A DNA stretch of 64,000 nucleotides from Dietzia psychralcaliphila (GTDB taxonomy: Bacteria; Actinomycetota; Actinomycetes; Mycobacteriales; Mycobacteriaceae). This document shows, one piece after another, positions 1 to 8,997 of the stretch; position 1 is the first letter of the stretch; every line of letters starts with the position of its first letter. The position numbers and the translations under genes were made by a program. Under the pieces are notes generated by a model that was given only the letters and a program-made list of their open reading frames with translations, was not told where the DNA came from and made no database searches. The stretch covers positions 930,001 through 994,000 of the forward strand of contig NZ_CP015453.1 in the NCBI RefSeq assembly GCF_003096095.1. The letters are read 5' to 3'.

Positions 1-827
1 GGCTGGACGGTCTCGTCGTCGTGGTCGACTGCGCCAACGGCGCGGCCAGCGTCGCGGCGCCGCGTGCCTACCGTGACGCGGGGGCGACCGTGATCGAGCT
101 CCACTCCAGCCCCGACGGCTACAACATCAACGACGGGTGCGGTTCCACCCATCTCGACGACGTCCGGGCGGCGGTACGCGAGCACGGCGCGGACCTCGGC
201 CTGGCACACGACGGCGACGCCGACCGCTGCCTCGCCGTGGACGCCTCGGGCGAGGTCGTCGACGGCGACCAGATCATGGCGATCCTCGCCCTGGCGATGC
301 GGGACTCCGGAGAGCTCGCGGGGGACACCCTCGTGGCGACGATCATGAGCAACCTCGGTCTCAAGGTGGCCATGCAGGCCGCCGGGATCCAGGTCACCGA
401 GACCAAGGTGGGGGACCGATACGTCCTCGAGCGTCTCCGCGAGGGCGGGTACAGCCTCGGTGGCGAGCAGTCCGGACACCTCGTCCTCCCTGCGCACGCG
501 ACCACCGGCGACGGCGTCCTCACCGGTCTCCGCATCATGGCGCGGATGGCGGAGACGGGCAGAGCACTGGCCGAGCTCGCCGCCGTGATGACGGTGCTCC
601 CGCAGGTACTGATCAACGTGCCGGTGGACGACAAGGCAGCGGTCGTGGCGTCCTCGGTGCTCGGCGACGCCGTGGCCGCCGAGGAGGCGCGACTCGGTTC
701 GAGCGGCAGGGTGCTCCTGCGCCCGTCGGGAACCGAGCAGCTGGTCCGTGTGATGGTCGAGGCCGAGGATGCGCACTGCGCCCGTGAGGTGGCCGAACGA
801 CTGGCGGGGCTGGTCACCGCGGTCTGA
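1..827 (+). CDS. glmM: Phosphoglucosamine mutase, C-terminal part (5' end outside window)
   Basis: GlmM converts glucosamine-6-phosphate to glucosamine-1-phosphate, a cytosolic step toward UDP-GlcNAc for peptidoglycan. The reading frame is already open at base 3, so the start and the catalytic phosphoserine lie outside the window. Visible are the metal-binding loop DGDADR (about bases 210-227), the sugar-binding GGEQSGH motif (about 462-480) and the C-terminal phosphate-binding loop RPSGTE (about 724-741), in the order expected for this mutase family. glmS, the preceding pathway step, lies 1 kb downstream on the same strand, with one opposing gene between them. The stop codon sits in an imperfect 20-base tandem duplication. 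Family assignment is secure; GlmM rather than another phosphohexomutase is supported by the neighbourhood. Confidence 0.93.
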   Translation, partial: LDGLVVVVDCANGAASVAAPRAYRDAGATVIELHSSPDGYNINDGCGSTHLDDVRAAVREHGADLGLAHDGDADRCLAVDASGEVVDGDQIMAILALAMRDSGELAGDTLVATIMSNLGLKVAMQAAGIQVTETKVGDRYVLERLREGGYSLGGEQSGHLVLPAHATTGDGVLTGLRIMARMAETGRALAELAAVMTVLPQVLINVPVDDKAAVVASSVLGDAVAAEEARLGSSGRVLLRPSGTEQLVRVMVEAEDAHCAREVAERLAGLVTAV

Positions 828-860
828 GCCGGCCGGGGCAGGTCTGACCTGTCCGGGGCG
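821..860 (+). repeat. Imperfect 20-bp tandem duplication spanning the glmM stop codon
   Basis: Bases 821-840 and 841-860 share about 15 of 20 positions. Both begin GGTCTGA and end CCGGGGC plus one base. The TGA in the first copy is the glmM stop. Similar duplications occur at several other gene ends in this window. Confidence 0.6.
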
Positions 861-871
861 GTGAGCCGCCC

Positions 872-1744
872 TCAGGTGCCGGTGACGCTCTTGACCAGCC
901 TGAGCAGCGGCGGTGCGCCGGCCACCAGGTCGCCGTCTTCATCGTCCAGCAGCTGGTCGGTGACAGTGACGGTGTCCTTGAGCTTCTCCTCCGGGTCCGC
1001 GAACACCGAGTAGGTGTCGTCACCGGCGAGCGTGGTCAGGAGATACCCCGCCAACAGTGGGCGCACCGCGCGTTGCGTGCGGCGGTCCGGGTCCGCGAGC
1101 CCGACGTACTTGAGCAGTGGCGCGCCCTCGACCAGGCCGGTCTCGATGGCCTTCTCGAGGCGTCGGTGCACGATCGGGCCGCGCCATGCCAGGTGGAGCG
1201 CCTTCGCGTCCTCGGCGTGGACACCACCGGACGCCGACAGCAGCAGTGCCGGTGCGTCGATGGTGATCGCGCGGTCGGCGGCGTCGGGAACGGTCTCGGT
1301 GGGGAAGACCATGGCCACCGCCTCGATATCGGTGCGTTGGGAGGCCAGTAGGGCGCAGACCCCGCCGCCGAGTCCGTGCCCGGCCAACCCGATCCGGCGC
1401 GGATCCGCACGGACGGTCCCCCGGCCGAGTCTGGCCTGCAGGACGTCCTCGATCGCGGCCGACAGGTGGTCGGCGAAGTGCTGGTGGTTCGGGCGGGGGG
1501 ACCTGTCGGTCGCCGGCGCCACCACGACGAAACCCCACGACGCGAGGTGTTTGAGCGTGTCGACGTAGTCGCGGGGCCCCTTGGTCCAGTCGTGGGCGAA
1601 ACCCACCAGTGGGGCGGGCGACGGCGCGTCACGCGGGACGAACACGGCGCCGGGCGTCCCGGTGAACCCGAGGTCGCCGGTGTCGACCCCGTAGGGGCCC
1701 CGCCGGTTCACCTTGTTGAGCAGTTCCTTGGTCTTGGTGGCCAC
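872..1744 (-). CDS. Dienelactone-hydrolase-like alpha/beta-hydrolase fold protein lacking the nucleophile serine
   Basis: A single alpha/beta-hydrolase fold: an early strand with GFAHDWTKG (oxyanion region) and a nucleophile-elbow region reading GHGLGG instead of the usual G-H-S-x-G-G. The codon where serine is expected (1373-1375) is GGA, glycine, so ordinary Ser-His-Asp hydrolysis is unlikely. I chose GTG at 1744 because a longer frame would run over the glmS start; an extended start at 1819 is open but gives an Arg/Pro-rich leader unlike the fold. No clear Shine-Dalgarno sequence is present, but GATACT lies 9 bases upstream, compatible with leaderless expression. The gene is divergent from glmS and convergent with glmM. 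Substrate is unknown; it may be a non-catalytic or chaperone-like member of the family. Confidence 0.75.
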   Translation of the reverse strand: MATKTKELLNKVNRRGPYGVDTGDLGFTGTPGAVFVPRDAPSPAPLVGFAHDWTKGPRDYVDTLKHLASWGFVVVAPATDRSPRPNHQHFADHLSAAIEDVLQARLGRGTVRADPRRIGLAGHGLGGGVCALLASQRTDIEAVAMVFPTETVPDAADRAITIDAPALLLSASGGVHAEDAKALHLAWRGPIVHRRLEKAIETGLVEGAPLLKYVGLADPDRRTQRAVRPLLAGYLLTTLAGDDTYSVFADPEEKLKDTVTVTDQLLDDEDGDLVAGAPPLLRLVKSVTGT

Positions 1745-1803
1745 GAGGGCAACAGTATCGCCTCTGGGGGGCCGACGGTGCCGGGGCGTCGGGGCGGCCT
1801 GGC

Positions 1804-1809
1804 TACACT
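1804..1809 (+). promoter_or_regulatory. Likely -10 element for leaderless glmS
   Basis: TACACT (TAnnnT class) ends 8 bases before the glmS ATG at 1818 and no Shine-Dalgarno sequence intervenes. Transcription would start at or next to the start codon. Confidence 0.55.
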
Positions 1810-1817
1810 TAGCGGCC

Positions 1818-3674
1818 ATGTGCGGAATCGTCGGTTATGTGGGGCATCAGGCTGCCCTCCCTGTTGTGGTCGAGGCCCTGCGGCGGATGGAGTACCGCGG
1901 ATACGACTCGTCGGGCGTGGCCGTCCTCGACGGCTCGGGCTCCTCCCGTGTCGAGAAGAAGGAGGGCAAGCTCGCCAACCTCGAGGCCTCGCTCGACTCC
2001 GCCGGGCACGACAGTTTCCCCGGGACCACCGGGATCGGCCACACCCGCTGGGCGACCCACGGACGCCCCAGCGACCGCAACGCGCACCCGCACGTTTCGG
2101 GCGATGTGGCGATCGTCCACAACGGCATCATCGAGAACTTCGCGCCGCTCCGTGCCGAGCTGGAGGCCGCGGGGGTCGAGCTGGAGTCCGACACCGACTC
2201 CGAGGTCGCCGCGCACCTGCTCGCCTGTGAGATGGCGTCCGGGCCGAACGCAGGCGACTTCGTCGCCTCGTGCCGTGCCGTGTTGAACCGCCTCGAGGGC
2301 GCCTTCACGCTCGTGTTCAGCCACGCCGCGCACCCGGACATCCTCGTCGCGGCGCGCCGGTCCACCCCGTTGGTCCTGGGGGTGGGGGAGGGCGAGATGT
2401 TCCTCGGCTCGGATGTCGCCGCCTTCATCGAGCACACCCGCGAGGCGGTGGAGCTCGGACAGGACAACGTCGTGGTGCTGCGTGCCGACGGGTACGAGAT
2501 TACCGACCTCGCCGGCGAGCCGACGGAGGGGCGACCGTTCCACATCGACTGGGATCTCGCCGCCGCCGAGAAGGGCGGCTACGACTACTTCATGCTCAAG
2601 GAGATCGCCGAGCAGCCGAAGGCCGTGGCGGACACCCTCCTGGGGCACTTCCAGGACGGTCGCATCGTGCTGGACGAGCAGCGGATCAGCGACCAGGACC
2701 TGCGGGACATCGACAAGGTGTTCATCGTGGCCTGCGGCAGCGCCTACCACTCCGGGATGGTGGCCAAGTACGCCATCGAGCACTGGACCCGCCTGCCATG
2801 CGAGGTGGAGATCGCCTCGGAGTTCCGCTACCGCGACCCGGTCCTGGACCGGTCCACCCTCGTGGTGGCCATCTCCCAGTCGGGCGAGACCGCCGACACC
2901 CTCGAGGCGGTGCGACACGCCAAGGCCCAGAAGGCCCGCGTACTGGCGGTCTGTAACACCAACGGTTCGCAGATCCCCCGGGAGGCCGACGCCGTGCTCT
3001 ACACGCACGCCGGTCCCGAGATCGGGGTGGCCTCCACCAAGGCCTACCTGGCCCAGATCACCGCCAACTACCTGGTCGGACTGGCGTTGGCGCAGGCCCG
3101 GGGCACCAAGTACCCCGACGAGGTGGCGGCCGAGTTCCGTCAGCTCGAGCGGATGCCCGAGGACATCCAGAGGGTCGTCGACTCCCTCGACCCCGTTCGG
3201 GAGATCGCGCGCGAGCTGGCCGACTCGAAGTCGGTGCTGTTCCTCGGCCGTCACGTCGGGTACCCGACCGCGCTCGAGGGAGCGCTCAAGCTCAAGGAGC
3301 TCGCGTACATGCACGCCGAGGGCTTCCCGGCGGGCGAGCTCAAGCACGGGCCGATCGCGCTCATCGAGGACGGACTGCCCGTCTTCATCGTGATGCCGCC
3401 GGTCGAGGGTCGCGGGGTCCTCCACTCCAAGCTGGTGAGCAACATCCAGGAGATCAGGGCGCGGGGTGCGCGGACCATCGTGATCGCCGAGGAGGGGGAC
3501 GAGGTGGTGCGACCGCTGTCGGACTACTTCATCCCGATCCCCGCCTCGACCACCTTGTTGCAGCCGCTGCTCGCGACGATCCCGTACCAGGCGTTCGCCG
3601 CCGAGGTCGCCGCCGCTCGCGGGTACGACGTGGACAAGCCCCGCAACCTGGCCAAGTCCGTCACGGTGGAGTGA
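1818..3674 (+). CDS. glmS: Glutamine-fructose-6-phosphate aminotransferase (isomerizing)
   Basis: GlmS transfers the amide of glutamine to fructose-6-phosphate to give glucosamine-6-phosphate, the entry step of amino-sugar synthesis. The 618-residue protein begins MCGIVGYVG, so Cys2 becomes the N-terminal nucleophile of the class II glutaminase domain after Met removal; this fixes the start at 1818 even though the frame is open further upstream. Two SIS sugar-phosphate isomerase domains follow (about 290-430 and 460-600), with the SQSGETADT and ASTKAYLAQ motifs and the conserved C-terminal KPRNLAKSVTVE. Length is typical. Expression looks leaderless. No glmS ribozyme-like leader is present, as expected in Actinobacteria. 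Confidence 0.97.
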   Translation: MCGIVGYVGHQAALPVVVEALRRMEYRGYDSSGVAVLDGSGSSRVEKKEGKLANLEASLDSAGHDSFPGTTGIGHTRWATHGRPSDRNAHPHVSGDVAIVHNGIIENFAPLRAELEAAGVELESDTDSEVAAHLLACEMASGPNAGDFVASCRAVLNRLEGAFTLVFSHAAHPDILVAARRSTPLVLGVGEGEMFLGSDVAAFIEHTREAVELGQDNVVVLRADGYEITDLAGEPTEGRPFHIDWDLAAAEKGGYDYFMLKEIAEQPKAVADTLLGHFQDGRIVLDEQRISDQDLRDIDKVFIVACGSAYHSGMVAKYAIEHWTRLPCEVEIASEFRYRDPVLDRSTLVVAISQSGETADTLEAVRHAKAQKARVLAVCNTNGSQIPREADAVLYTHAGPEIGVASTKAYLAQITANYLVGLALAQARGTKYPDEVAAEFRQLERMPEDIQRVVDSLDPVREIARELADSKSVLFLGRHVGYPTALEGALKLKELAYMHAEGFPAGELKHGPIALIEDGLPVFIVMPPVEGRGVLHSKLVSNIQEIRARGARTIVIAEEGDEVVRPLSDYFIPIPASTTLLQPLLATIPYQAFAAEVAAARGYDVDKPRNLAKSVTVE

Positions 3675-3713
3675 CCCGACGCAGGGTCTGAGACCGAGCA
3701 GGGACTGACGATC

Positions 3714-5216
3714 ATGATGCGTGCGCACCCGGTCGAAGCGATCAGGGCCGCCGAGCACCCGCTACTCGAGGCGGCGACGGCGGCCGGTGACCCGGACGCC
3801 GTGATGCGCGTCGCGGCGGCGGGCGTCGCCCACCACACCGCCGCGCTCCTGCGGGAGCGGGCCGGAGGGGTCTACGGGCGTTCGGTCCTGCTGATCGTGG
3901 GCAGCGGGGACAACGGCGGTGACGCCCTCTACGCCGGCGCGGTCCTGCGTGGGCGGGGTTGTCGCGTGGAGGCGGTGTTGCTCGACCCCGACCGGGTCCA
4001 CGGGCGGGCCCTCCGGGCCCTGCGGAGAGCAGGGGGGCGGACGGTCGTCGGGGGGACCGGGGCGATCGCGCGCACGGCGAGCACCCCGGACGTGGCGATC
4101 GACGGAATCGTGGGACTCGCAGGGAGGGGCCCGCTGCGGGAACCCGCGGCGTCGACGGTGGCGGCGCTCACCGGGGCCGGGGTCCCGTTCGTCGCGGTGG
4201 ATCTCCCGAGCGGGGTGGACGCCGACACCGGCACGGTTCATGAGGCGCACGTGCGAGCCGACGTCACCGTCACCTTCGGCGCCCTCCGGCGCGCTCATCT
4301 GCTCGCCTCGCCGACGTGCGGGAGGGTCGAGGTGGTCGACATCGGTCTGGCCGGGTTACGGTCCGGACCGCAGACGATGTTCGGCCCGGTCCGGGCCGAG
4401 GTGGGTAGGGCGTGGCCGGTTCCGGGGCCGGGCGACGACAAATACACCCAGGGTGTGGTCGCGATACGCGCCGGATCCGGCCGCTATCCGGGTGCCGCCG
4501 TGTTGTGCGCCTCCGCGGCGGTGGCGGCCACCTCCGGGATGGTCCGGTACGTGGGCCCGGGCGCGGCGGACGTGCTCGCGGGCCGTCCGGAGGTGGTGTG
4601 CCACCCCTCGGTCGCCGAGGCCGGGACCGCGCAGTCCTGGGTGGTGGGCCCGGGAGCGGGGACCGGAACCGGGGCGGTCGCCGACATCGACGCGGTACTG
4701 GGCCGGGGACGGCCGACCGTGCTCGACGCGGACGCGCTCACGTGTGTCGCGAGCCATCCCGTGTTGCTACGGAGCGCGAGCGCGCCGGTGCTTCTCACGC
4801 CTCACGCCGGCGAGTTCGATCGGTTGACCGGAGGGTGGGACCGAGCGGACCGACCCGGCGCGCTGCGCCGCTACGTCGCGGGTCTGCGGGACCGGGGGAT
4901 CGAGGCGACGGTGCTGCTCAAGGGGCGGGTGACGCTCGTCGACGACGGCGAGACCACCTGGGCGATAGACGCAGGTTCCTCCTGGGCCGCTACGGCGGGT
5001 TCCGGGGACGTGCTTTCCGGAGTAGTCGGCGCGTTGCTCGCGAACGGCATGGGGGCCGGAGGGACGCCCGCGTGGCCGGCGGTTGCGGCGGCGGTGGCCC
5101 ATGGTGAGGCCGCGCAGGTCGCCGCGCGGCGTACGGGCGGTGCGGGCGCGCCCATCGGGGCCGGTGATCTGCTGTCCGCGTTGCCGGCGGCGATCTCCGC
5201 GCTCCGCGGTGCGTGA
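3714..5216 (+). CDS. nnr: Bifunctional NAD(P)H-hydrate epimerase / ADP-dependent NAD(P)H-hydrate dehydratase
   Basis: Repairs damaged NAD(P)H: the N-terminal YjeF-type domain interconverts R- and S-NAD(P)HX and the C-terminal carbohydrate-kinase-like domain dehydrates S-NAD(P)HX. The N-domain shows GSGDNGGDALYAG (about residues 63-75) and DLPSGVDADTG (about 163-173). The C-domain shows PHAGEFDRL (about 364-372) and the nucleotide-binding AGSGDVLSG near residue 427. At 500 residues it has both domains, as in Rv3433c. The start is either of two adjacent ATGs (3714, 3717). It lies 39 bases after glmS and its stop overlaps a possible upstream GTG of alr, so cotranscription with alr is likely. Confidence 0.92.
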   Translation: MMRAHPVEAIRAAEHPLLEAATAAGDPDAVMRVAAAGVAHHTAALLRERAGGVYGRSVLLIVGSGDNGGDALYAGAVLRGRGCRVEAVLLDPDRVHGRALRALRRAGGRTVVGGTGAIARTASTPDVAIDGIVGLAGRGPLREPAASTVAALTGAGVPFVAVDLPSGVDADTGTVHEAHVRADVTVTFGALRRAHLLASPTCGRVEVVDIGLAGLRSGPQTMFGPVRAEVGRAWPVPGPGDDKYTQGVVAIRAGSGRYPGAAVLCASAAVAATSGMVRYVGPGAADVLAGRPEVVCHPSVAEAGTAQSWVVGPGAGTGTGAVADIDAVLGRGRPTVLDADALTCVASHPVLLRSASAPVLLTPHAGEFDRLTGGWDRADRPGALRRYVAGLRDRGIEATVLLKGRVTLVDDGETTWAIDAGSSWAATAGSGDVLSGVVGALLANGMGAGGTPAWPAVAAAVAHGEAAQVAARRTGGAGAPIGAGDLLSALPAAISALRGA

Positions 5217-5245
5217 ATGGCCTACGGCGGCCGGAGTTTGGCAGA

Positions 5246-6445
5246 ATGGACAGAATGGGTCCAATTGTCCCGCTGTCCGTCCCGCCGTCGCCGTGCCGCG
5301 CCGAGATCGATCTGACCGCGATCGAGCACAACTCCCGCGTCCTGGTGCGAGCTGCGCGCGGTGCGCGCGTCATGGCGGTGGTCAAGGCCGACGCCTATGG
5401 CCACGGAGCCGTACCCGTCTCGCTCGCCGCGTTGCGCGGGGGAGCGGACGCGCTGGGTGTCACCACGATCGGTGAGGCGGTGGAGTTGCGCGAGGCGGGG
5501 ATAGACGCCGAGATCCTGGCCTGGTTGTTCGCGGTCGGGGACGACGTCGGTGCGGCGCTCGAGGCCGGTGTCGACCTGGCGGTCCCGAGCCCGGGCCACC
5601 TCGACACGGTGCTCGACGCCGTCCGCCGCACCGGACGCCGCGCCCGGGTGACCCCCAAGATCGACACCGGGCTCGCCCGCTCCGGCATCACCCTCGATGA
5701 GTGGCCCGCACTGCTCGATCGGCTCGTGGGCGCGTCGGATGGGGGGCTCGTCGAGGTCACCGGGCTGATGGCGCACTTCGCGCACGCCGACGATCCGGGC
5801 AATCCGGTGATCGACCACCAGGTCGACCGGCTGCACGCGTGCGTGGCGCAGGCCCGTGCCCGGGGCCTGGACTGCCCGGTCAACCACCACGCCAACTCCG
5901 CGGCCACCCTGACCCGTCCGGAGGACGGTTTCGAGATGGTCCGCCCCGGGATCGCCCTGTACGGGCTCAACCCCGTCGACGGCCTCGAGGCCGATCTGGT
6001 CCCGGCGATGACGTTCTCCGCCGAGGTACTGATGGTCAAGCGCATCGCCGCCGGTCAGGGGGTGAGCTACGGGCACACCTGGCACGCCCCGCGGGACACC
6101 ACCGTGGCGCTCGTGGCGGCGGGCTACGCCGACGGGGTGTGGCGCCTGCTCTCGGGCAGGCTCGACGTGTCGATCGACGGACGCCGGTACCCGAACGTCG
6201 GACGGGTCTGCATGGATCAGTTCGTCGTCGACCTCGGCCCCGACCCGGGCGAGACGGTGCGGGCGGGTGACACCGCCGTCCTGTTCGGCACCGGTGCCGA
6301 CGGCGGCCCCACCGCCGCCGAATGGGCCCGGACCCTGGGGACCATCCACTACGAGGTCGTCACAGCCGTCCGCGGCCGAGCGGCCCGACATCACGTTCTC
6401 GGGGCCCGCGGCGTTCCCGGTGGGCAGAGGGAGGGGTCACTATGA
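5246..6445 (+). CDS. alr: Alanine racemase
   Basis: PLP enzyme that makes D-alanine for peptidoglycan. The PLP lysine lies in VVKADAYGHGA near the N-terminus. The second catalytic tyrosine is probably in VSYGHTWHA. The substrate-binding loop GRVCMDQF is present. The frame opens at 5213 overlapping nnr, but I chose ATG 5246 because GGAG lies 9 bases upstream; this gives 399 residues, close to family length. ATG 5255 is also possible. The stop overlaps the next start as ATGA (6442-6445), so the following hydrolase is translationally coupled. Confidence 0.95.
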   Translation: MDRMGPIVPLSVPPSPCRAEIDLTAIEHNSRVLVRAARGARVMAVVKADAYGHGAVPVSLAALRGGADALGVTTIGEAVELREAGIDAEILAWLFAVGDDVGAALEAGVDLAVPSPGHLDTVLDAVRRTGRRARVTPKIDTGLARSGITLDEWPALLDRLVGASDGGLVEVTGLMAHFAHADDPGNPVIDHQVDRLHACVAQARARGLDCPVNHHANSAATLTRPEDGFEMVRPGIALYGLNPVDGLEADLVPAMTFSAEVLMVKRIAAGQGVSYGHTWHAPRDTTVALVAAGYADGVWRLLSGRLDVSIDGRRYPNVGRVCMDQFVVDLGPDPGETVRAGDTAVLFGTGADGGPTAAEWARTLGTIHYEVVTAVRGRAARHHVLGARGVPGGQREGSL

Positions 6446-7731
6446 GTGGAGAAGACGACTCGACCGGGCGCCGGAGGTCGATGCCCCGACTCCGGCTACC
6501 CCGCCGTCCCTCCCGGTCCAATGCGGGGGAGCCGGTCGAGATCCGGTCGCCCGAACTCGTCGGCGGAGCGACTCGGGACGCCGACGCCGTCGATGAGCAG
6601 ATCCGGGCCCCCGGAGGTCTCGCCGCGGGTCTGAGTGCACTCGGTGCCGCCACGATCGGCTCCGTGGGCACGCTCCTGCCCGGTCGCCGGGCGGGCGACC
6701 CGTGGGTCGGCGAGGACATGTGGGAACTCGGTGTTGACCGCGGCTCGATGGTCGCCGCCTCGGACGGCGTCCCGCTCGCCGTGCGGGAGGCCGGACCGAC
6801 CGATGCGCCGATGACCGTCGTGTTCGCCCACGGGTACACACTCTCGATGGATTCCTGGCACTTCCAGCGCCGTCACCTCCAGGACCGTTTCGGTTCCGAG
6901 GTCCGGCTGGTCTTCTACGACCAGCGTGGTCACGGACTCAGTGGTAAGAGCTCCCGCGACAACTCGACCATCGCCCAACTGGCGTCCGATCTCAACTCGG
7001 TCATCTCGGCCACCGCACCGACGGGTCCGATCGTGGCGATCGGCCATTCCATGGGTGGGATGTCTGTTCTGGGTTACGCCGTGCGCCACGAGGAGGCGGT
7101 CCGCGAGCGGGTGCTCGGCGTGGGTCTGGTCGCCACGGCGATGGCGGAGCTGTCGGAGTCGGGCCTGGGAGCGGTGCTCGACAGCAGGGCGGTCAGCAGG
7201 TTCGTCGGGCTCGCCGGCCGCACCCCCGCGGTGTTCACCAGCAGCCGCAAGGCCCTCGGCGCGATCATCTCGCCGTTCATCTACGGCGGGTCGTTCGGCG
7301 ACCCGGCCAAGATGAGCCCGACCGTCGCCAGGTTCGTGGACAAGCTCATCGCCTCGACGGACGTGCTGACCATCGCGAACTTCTTCGAGACCCTCACCCG
7401 GCACGACGAGTCCGCGGCCATGCCCGTGCTCCGGGACGTGCGCACCACGGTCCTGTGCGGCGACCGCGACCTGCTGACCCCTCTCGACCGCTCGGTGGAC
7501 ATCGCCGAGGAGTTGCCGGACGCCGAGTTCGTCGTGGTCCCCGGCGCCGGACACATGGTGATGCTGGAGGAGCCGGCGCACGTGTCGGAGGTTCTCGGTG
7601 ACCTCATCGCGGACGCCATCGTCGAGTGGCGCGCACGTACCCGCGGGCCTGCGGTCGACACCGGGCCTGCGATCAAGACCGGGCCGGCGGCCGGCAGCGG
7701 TCCGTCGATGGGCCGCAGCAAGGCGTCGTGA
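6442..7731 (+). CDS. Alpha/beta hydrolase
   Basis: A 429-residue alpha/beta hydrolase with an N-terminal extension of about 110 residues rich in Arg, Pro and Gly. The nucleophile elbow is GHSMGGMS (Ser around residue 201). The acid is likely the Asp in CGDRDLLTP and the histidine lies in GAGHMVMLEEP. The start at 6442 overlaps the alr stop by four bases and follows AGGGAGGGG. Orthologues sit at this place between alr and tsaE in mycobacteria; the substrate is not known. The C-terminal tail carries three 18-base repeats giving a Gly-Pro-Ala motif every six residues, probably disordered. Confidence 0.88.
   Translation: MSGEDDSTGRRRSMPRLRLPRRPSRSNAGEPVEIRSPELVGGATRDADAVDEQIRAPGGLAAGLSALGAATIGSVGTLLPGRRAGDPWVGEDMWELGVDRGSMVAASDGVPLAVREAGPTDAPMTVVFAHGYTLSMDSWHFQRRHLQDRFGSEVRLVFYDQRGHGLSGKSSRDNSTIAQLASDLNSVISATAPTGPIVAIGHSMGGMSVLGYAVRHEEAVRERVLGVGLVATAMAELSESGLGAVLDSRAVSRFVGLAGRTPAVFTSSRKALGAIISPFIYGGSFGDPAKMSPTVARFVDKLIASTDVLTIANFFETLTRHDESAAMPVLRDVRTTVLCGDRDLLTPLDRSVDIAEELPDAEFVVVPGAGHMVMLEEPAHVSEVLGDLIADAIVEWRARTRGPAVDTGPAIKTGPAAGSGPSMGRSKAS
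7645..7698 (+). repeat. Three 18-bp repeats in the tail of the alpha/beta hydrolase gene
   Basis: Units 7645-7662, 7663-7680 and 7681-7698 all begin GGGCC and encode Gly-Pro-Ala plus three variable residues. They lie directly before the stop codon and the overlapping tsaE start. Confidence 0.7.
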
Positions 7732-8240
7732 CGATCGGGGTGCCGGGACAGCGGACGCTGCCCACGGTCGAGGACACCCGTGCACTCGGCGCCGAACTGG
7801 CGGGACTGCTGCGGGCTGGTGACGTCGTGGTGCTCGACGGACCGCTCGGTGCCGGCAAGACGGCGCTCACCGTGGGGATCGCCGCCGGACTCGGTGTCCG
7901 TGGCAGGGTGACCTCCCCGACCTTCGTCATCGCCCGCCGCCACGCCCCCGGCACACCGGACGGCCCGGGGATGGTCCACGTGGACGCCTACCGGCTGGTG
8001 GGGGGCCAGAACCCCGACGGGTCGCACCCCTCGTCGGTGGACCTGGCCGACCAGTTGGAATCCCTGGACCTGGACTCCGCGCTCGACCATGACGTGGTGG
8101 TGGTGGAGTGGGGCGCCGGGTTCGTCGATTCCCTGGTCTCCGCTCCGCTCGTCGTCACCCTCGCTCGCGGCGCCGACACCGAGGTGCGCTCGGCCGCCTG
8201 GCACCGGGCCGGTCGGCCGCCCGGCCCGGCGGTACCCTGA
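7728..8240 (+). CDS. tsaE: tRNA threonylcarbamoyladenosine biosynthesis ATPase TsaE
   Basis: Small P-loop ATPase required with TsaB and TsaD for the t6A37 modification of ANN-decoding tRNAs. Walker A is GPLGAGKT near residue 41. The SPTF motif follows, then an HVDAYRL region. The GTG start at 7728 overlaps the previous stop as GTGA, giving 170 residues, typical for the family. Five bases separate it from tsaB, but tsaB also has its own -10-like element. Confidence 0.94.
   Translation: MTIGVPGQRTLPTVEDTRALGAELAGLLRAGDVVVLDGPLGAGKTALTVGIAAGLGVRGRVTSPTFVIARRHAPGTPDGPGMVHVDAYRLVGGQNPDGSHPSSVDLADQLESLDLDSALDHDVVVVEWGAGFVDSLVSAPLVVTLARGADTEVRSAAWHRAGRPPGPAVP
8233..8238 (+). promoter_or_regulatory. 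Possible -10 element for leaderless tsaB
   Basis: TACCCT lies inside the end of tsaE, six bases before the GTG at 8245. It matches the TAnnnT-spacer-start arrangement seen elsewhere in the window, and no ribosome binding site is visible. Confidence 0.4.
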
Positions 8241-8244
8241 CCCC

Positions 8245-8997
8245 GTGCTGGTCCTCGCCGTCGACACCTCGACCCCCTCCGTCACCGCAGGGGTCTGCCG
8301 GCTCGTCCACGGTGACCACGATCCGGTCGTCACGACCCTGGCCACGCGGGTCACCGAGGATGCGCGCGCCCATGCGGAGCTGCTCACCCCACACATCCTG
8401 GACAGCCTCGCGGAGGCGGGACTGACCCCGGCCGACCTCGACGCCGTCGTGGTGGGAGTGGGACCGGGACCGTTCACCGGGCTGCGGGTGGGGATGGCCA
8501 CCGCGGCCGCGTTCGCCGACGCCGTCGGCCGACCCGTGTACGGAGTGGGTTCGCTCGACGGGCTCGCGGAACGGGCGCGCGCCGCCGGGGTGGCGGGAGA
8601 GCTCGTCGTCGTCACCGACGCCCGGCGCCGCGAGGCGTACCACGCCCGGTACTCCCCGGACGGAACCCGCGTCTCCGGTCCCGCGGTCGGACCCGCGGCC
8701 GACATCCCCACCGACGGAGTCGATCACCTGGTCGGCGACGCCACCCGACTCGCTGAGATCGCCGGCGGGACGCGACACGCAGAGGCCGGCGGCGAGGTGT
8801 CCACGGCGTCGGACGGGGTGACCGCACCGGACCCGGCCGGGCTCGTGACCGTCGCCGCCGTGGACATCCTCGGCGGAGTGGAGCCGGCCCCGCTCGAGCC
8901 CCTCTACCTGAGGCGACCTGACGCCGTACCGCCCCGCCGGGTGGAGCCGTCCCCGGCGTTGCGGGGCGTCGACCGCAGTGGAGGGACACAGCCGTGA
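8245..8997 (+). CDS. tsaB: tRNA threonylcarbamoyladenosine biosynthesis protein TsaB
   Basis: Non-catalytic scaffold partner of TsaD in t6A synthesis, ASKHA fold. It begins VLVLAVDTSTPSVTAG, the family N-terminal ATPase-like strand, and contains GVGPGPFTGLRVG near residues 72-84. GTG 8245 gives 250 residues. An upstream extension is open but would read into tsaE. It overlaps rimI by GTGA (8994-8997). The C-terminal half is more variable, as usual in TsaB. Confidence 0.93.
   Translation: MLVLAVDTSTPSVTAGVCRLVHGDHDPVVTTLATRVTEDARAHAELLTPHILDSLAEAGLTPADLDAVVVGVGPGPFTGLRVGMATAAAFADAVGRPVYGVGSLDGLAERARAAGVAGELVVVTDARRREAYHARYSPDGTRVSGPAVGPAADIPTDGVDHLVGDATRLAEIAGGTRHAEAGGEVSTASDGVTAPDPAGLVTVAAVDILGGVEPAPLEPLYLRRPDAVPPRRVEPSPALRGVDRSGGTQP

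Noticed and set aside
1500-1817. A glmS ribozyme upstream of glmS
   Set aside because: The opposite-strand gene fills this region and glmS appears leaderless; no ribozyme core is visible and the class is not usual in Actinobacteria.
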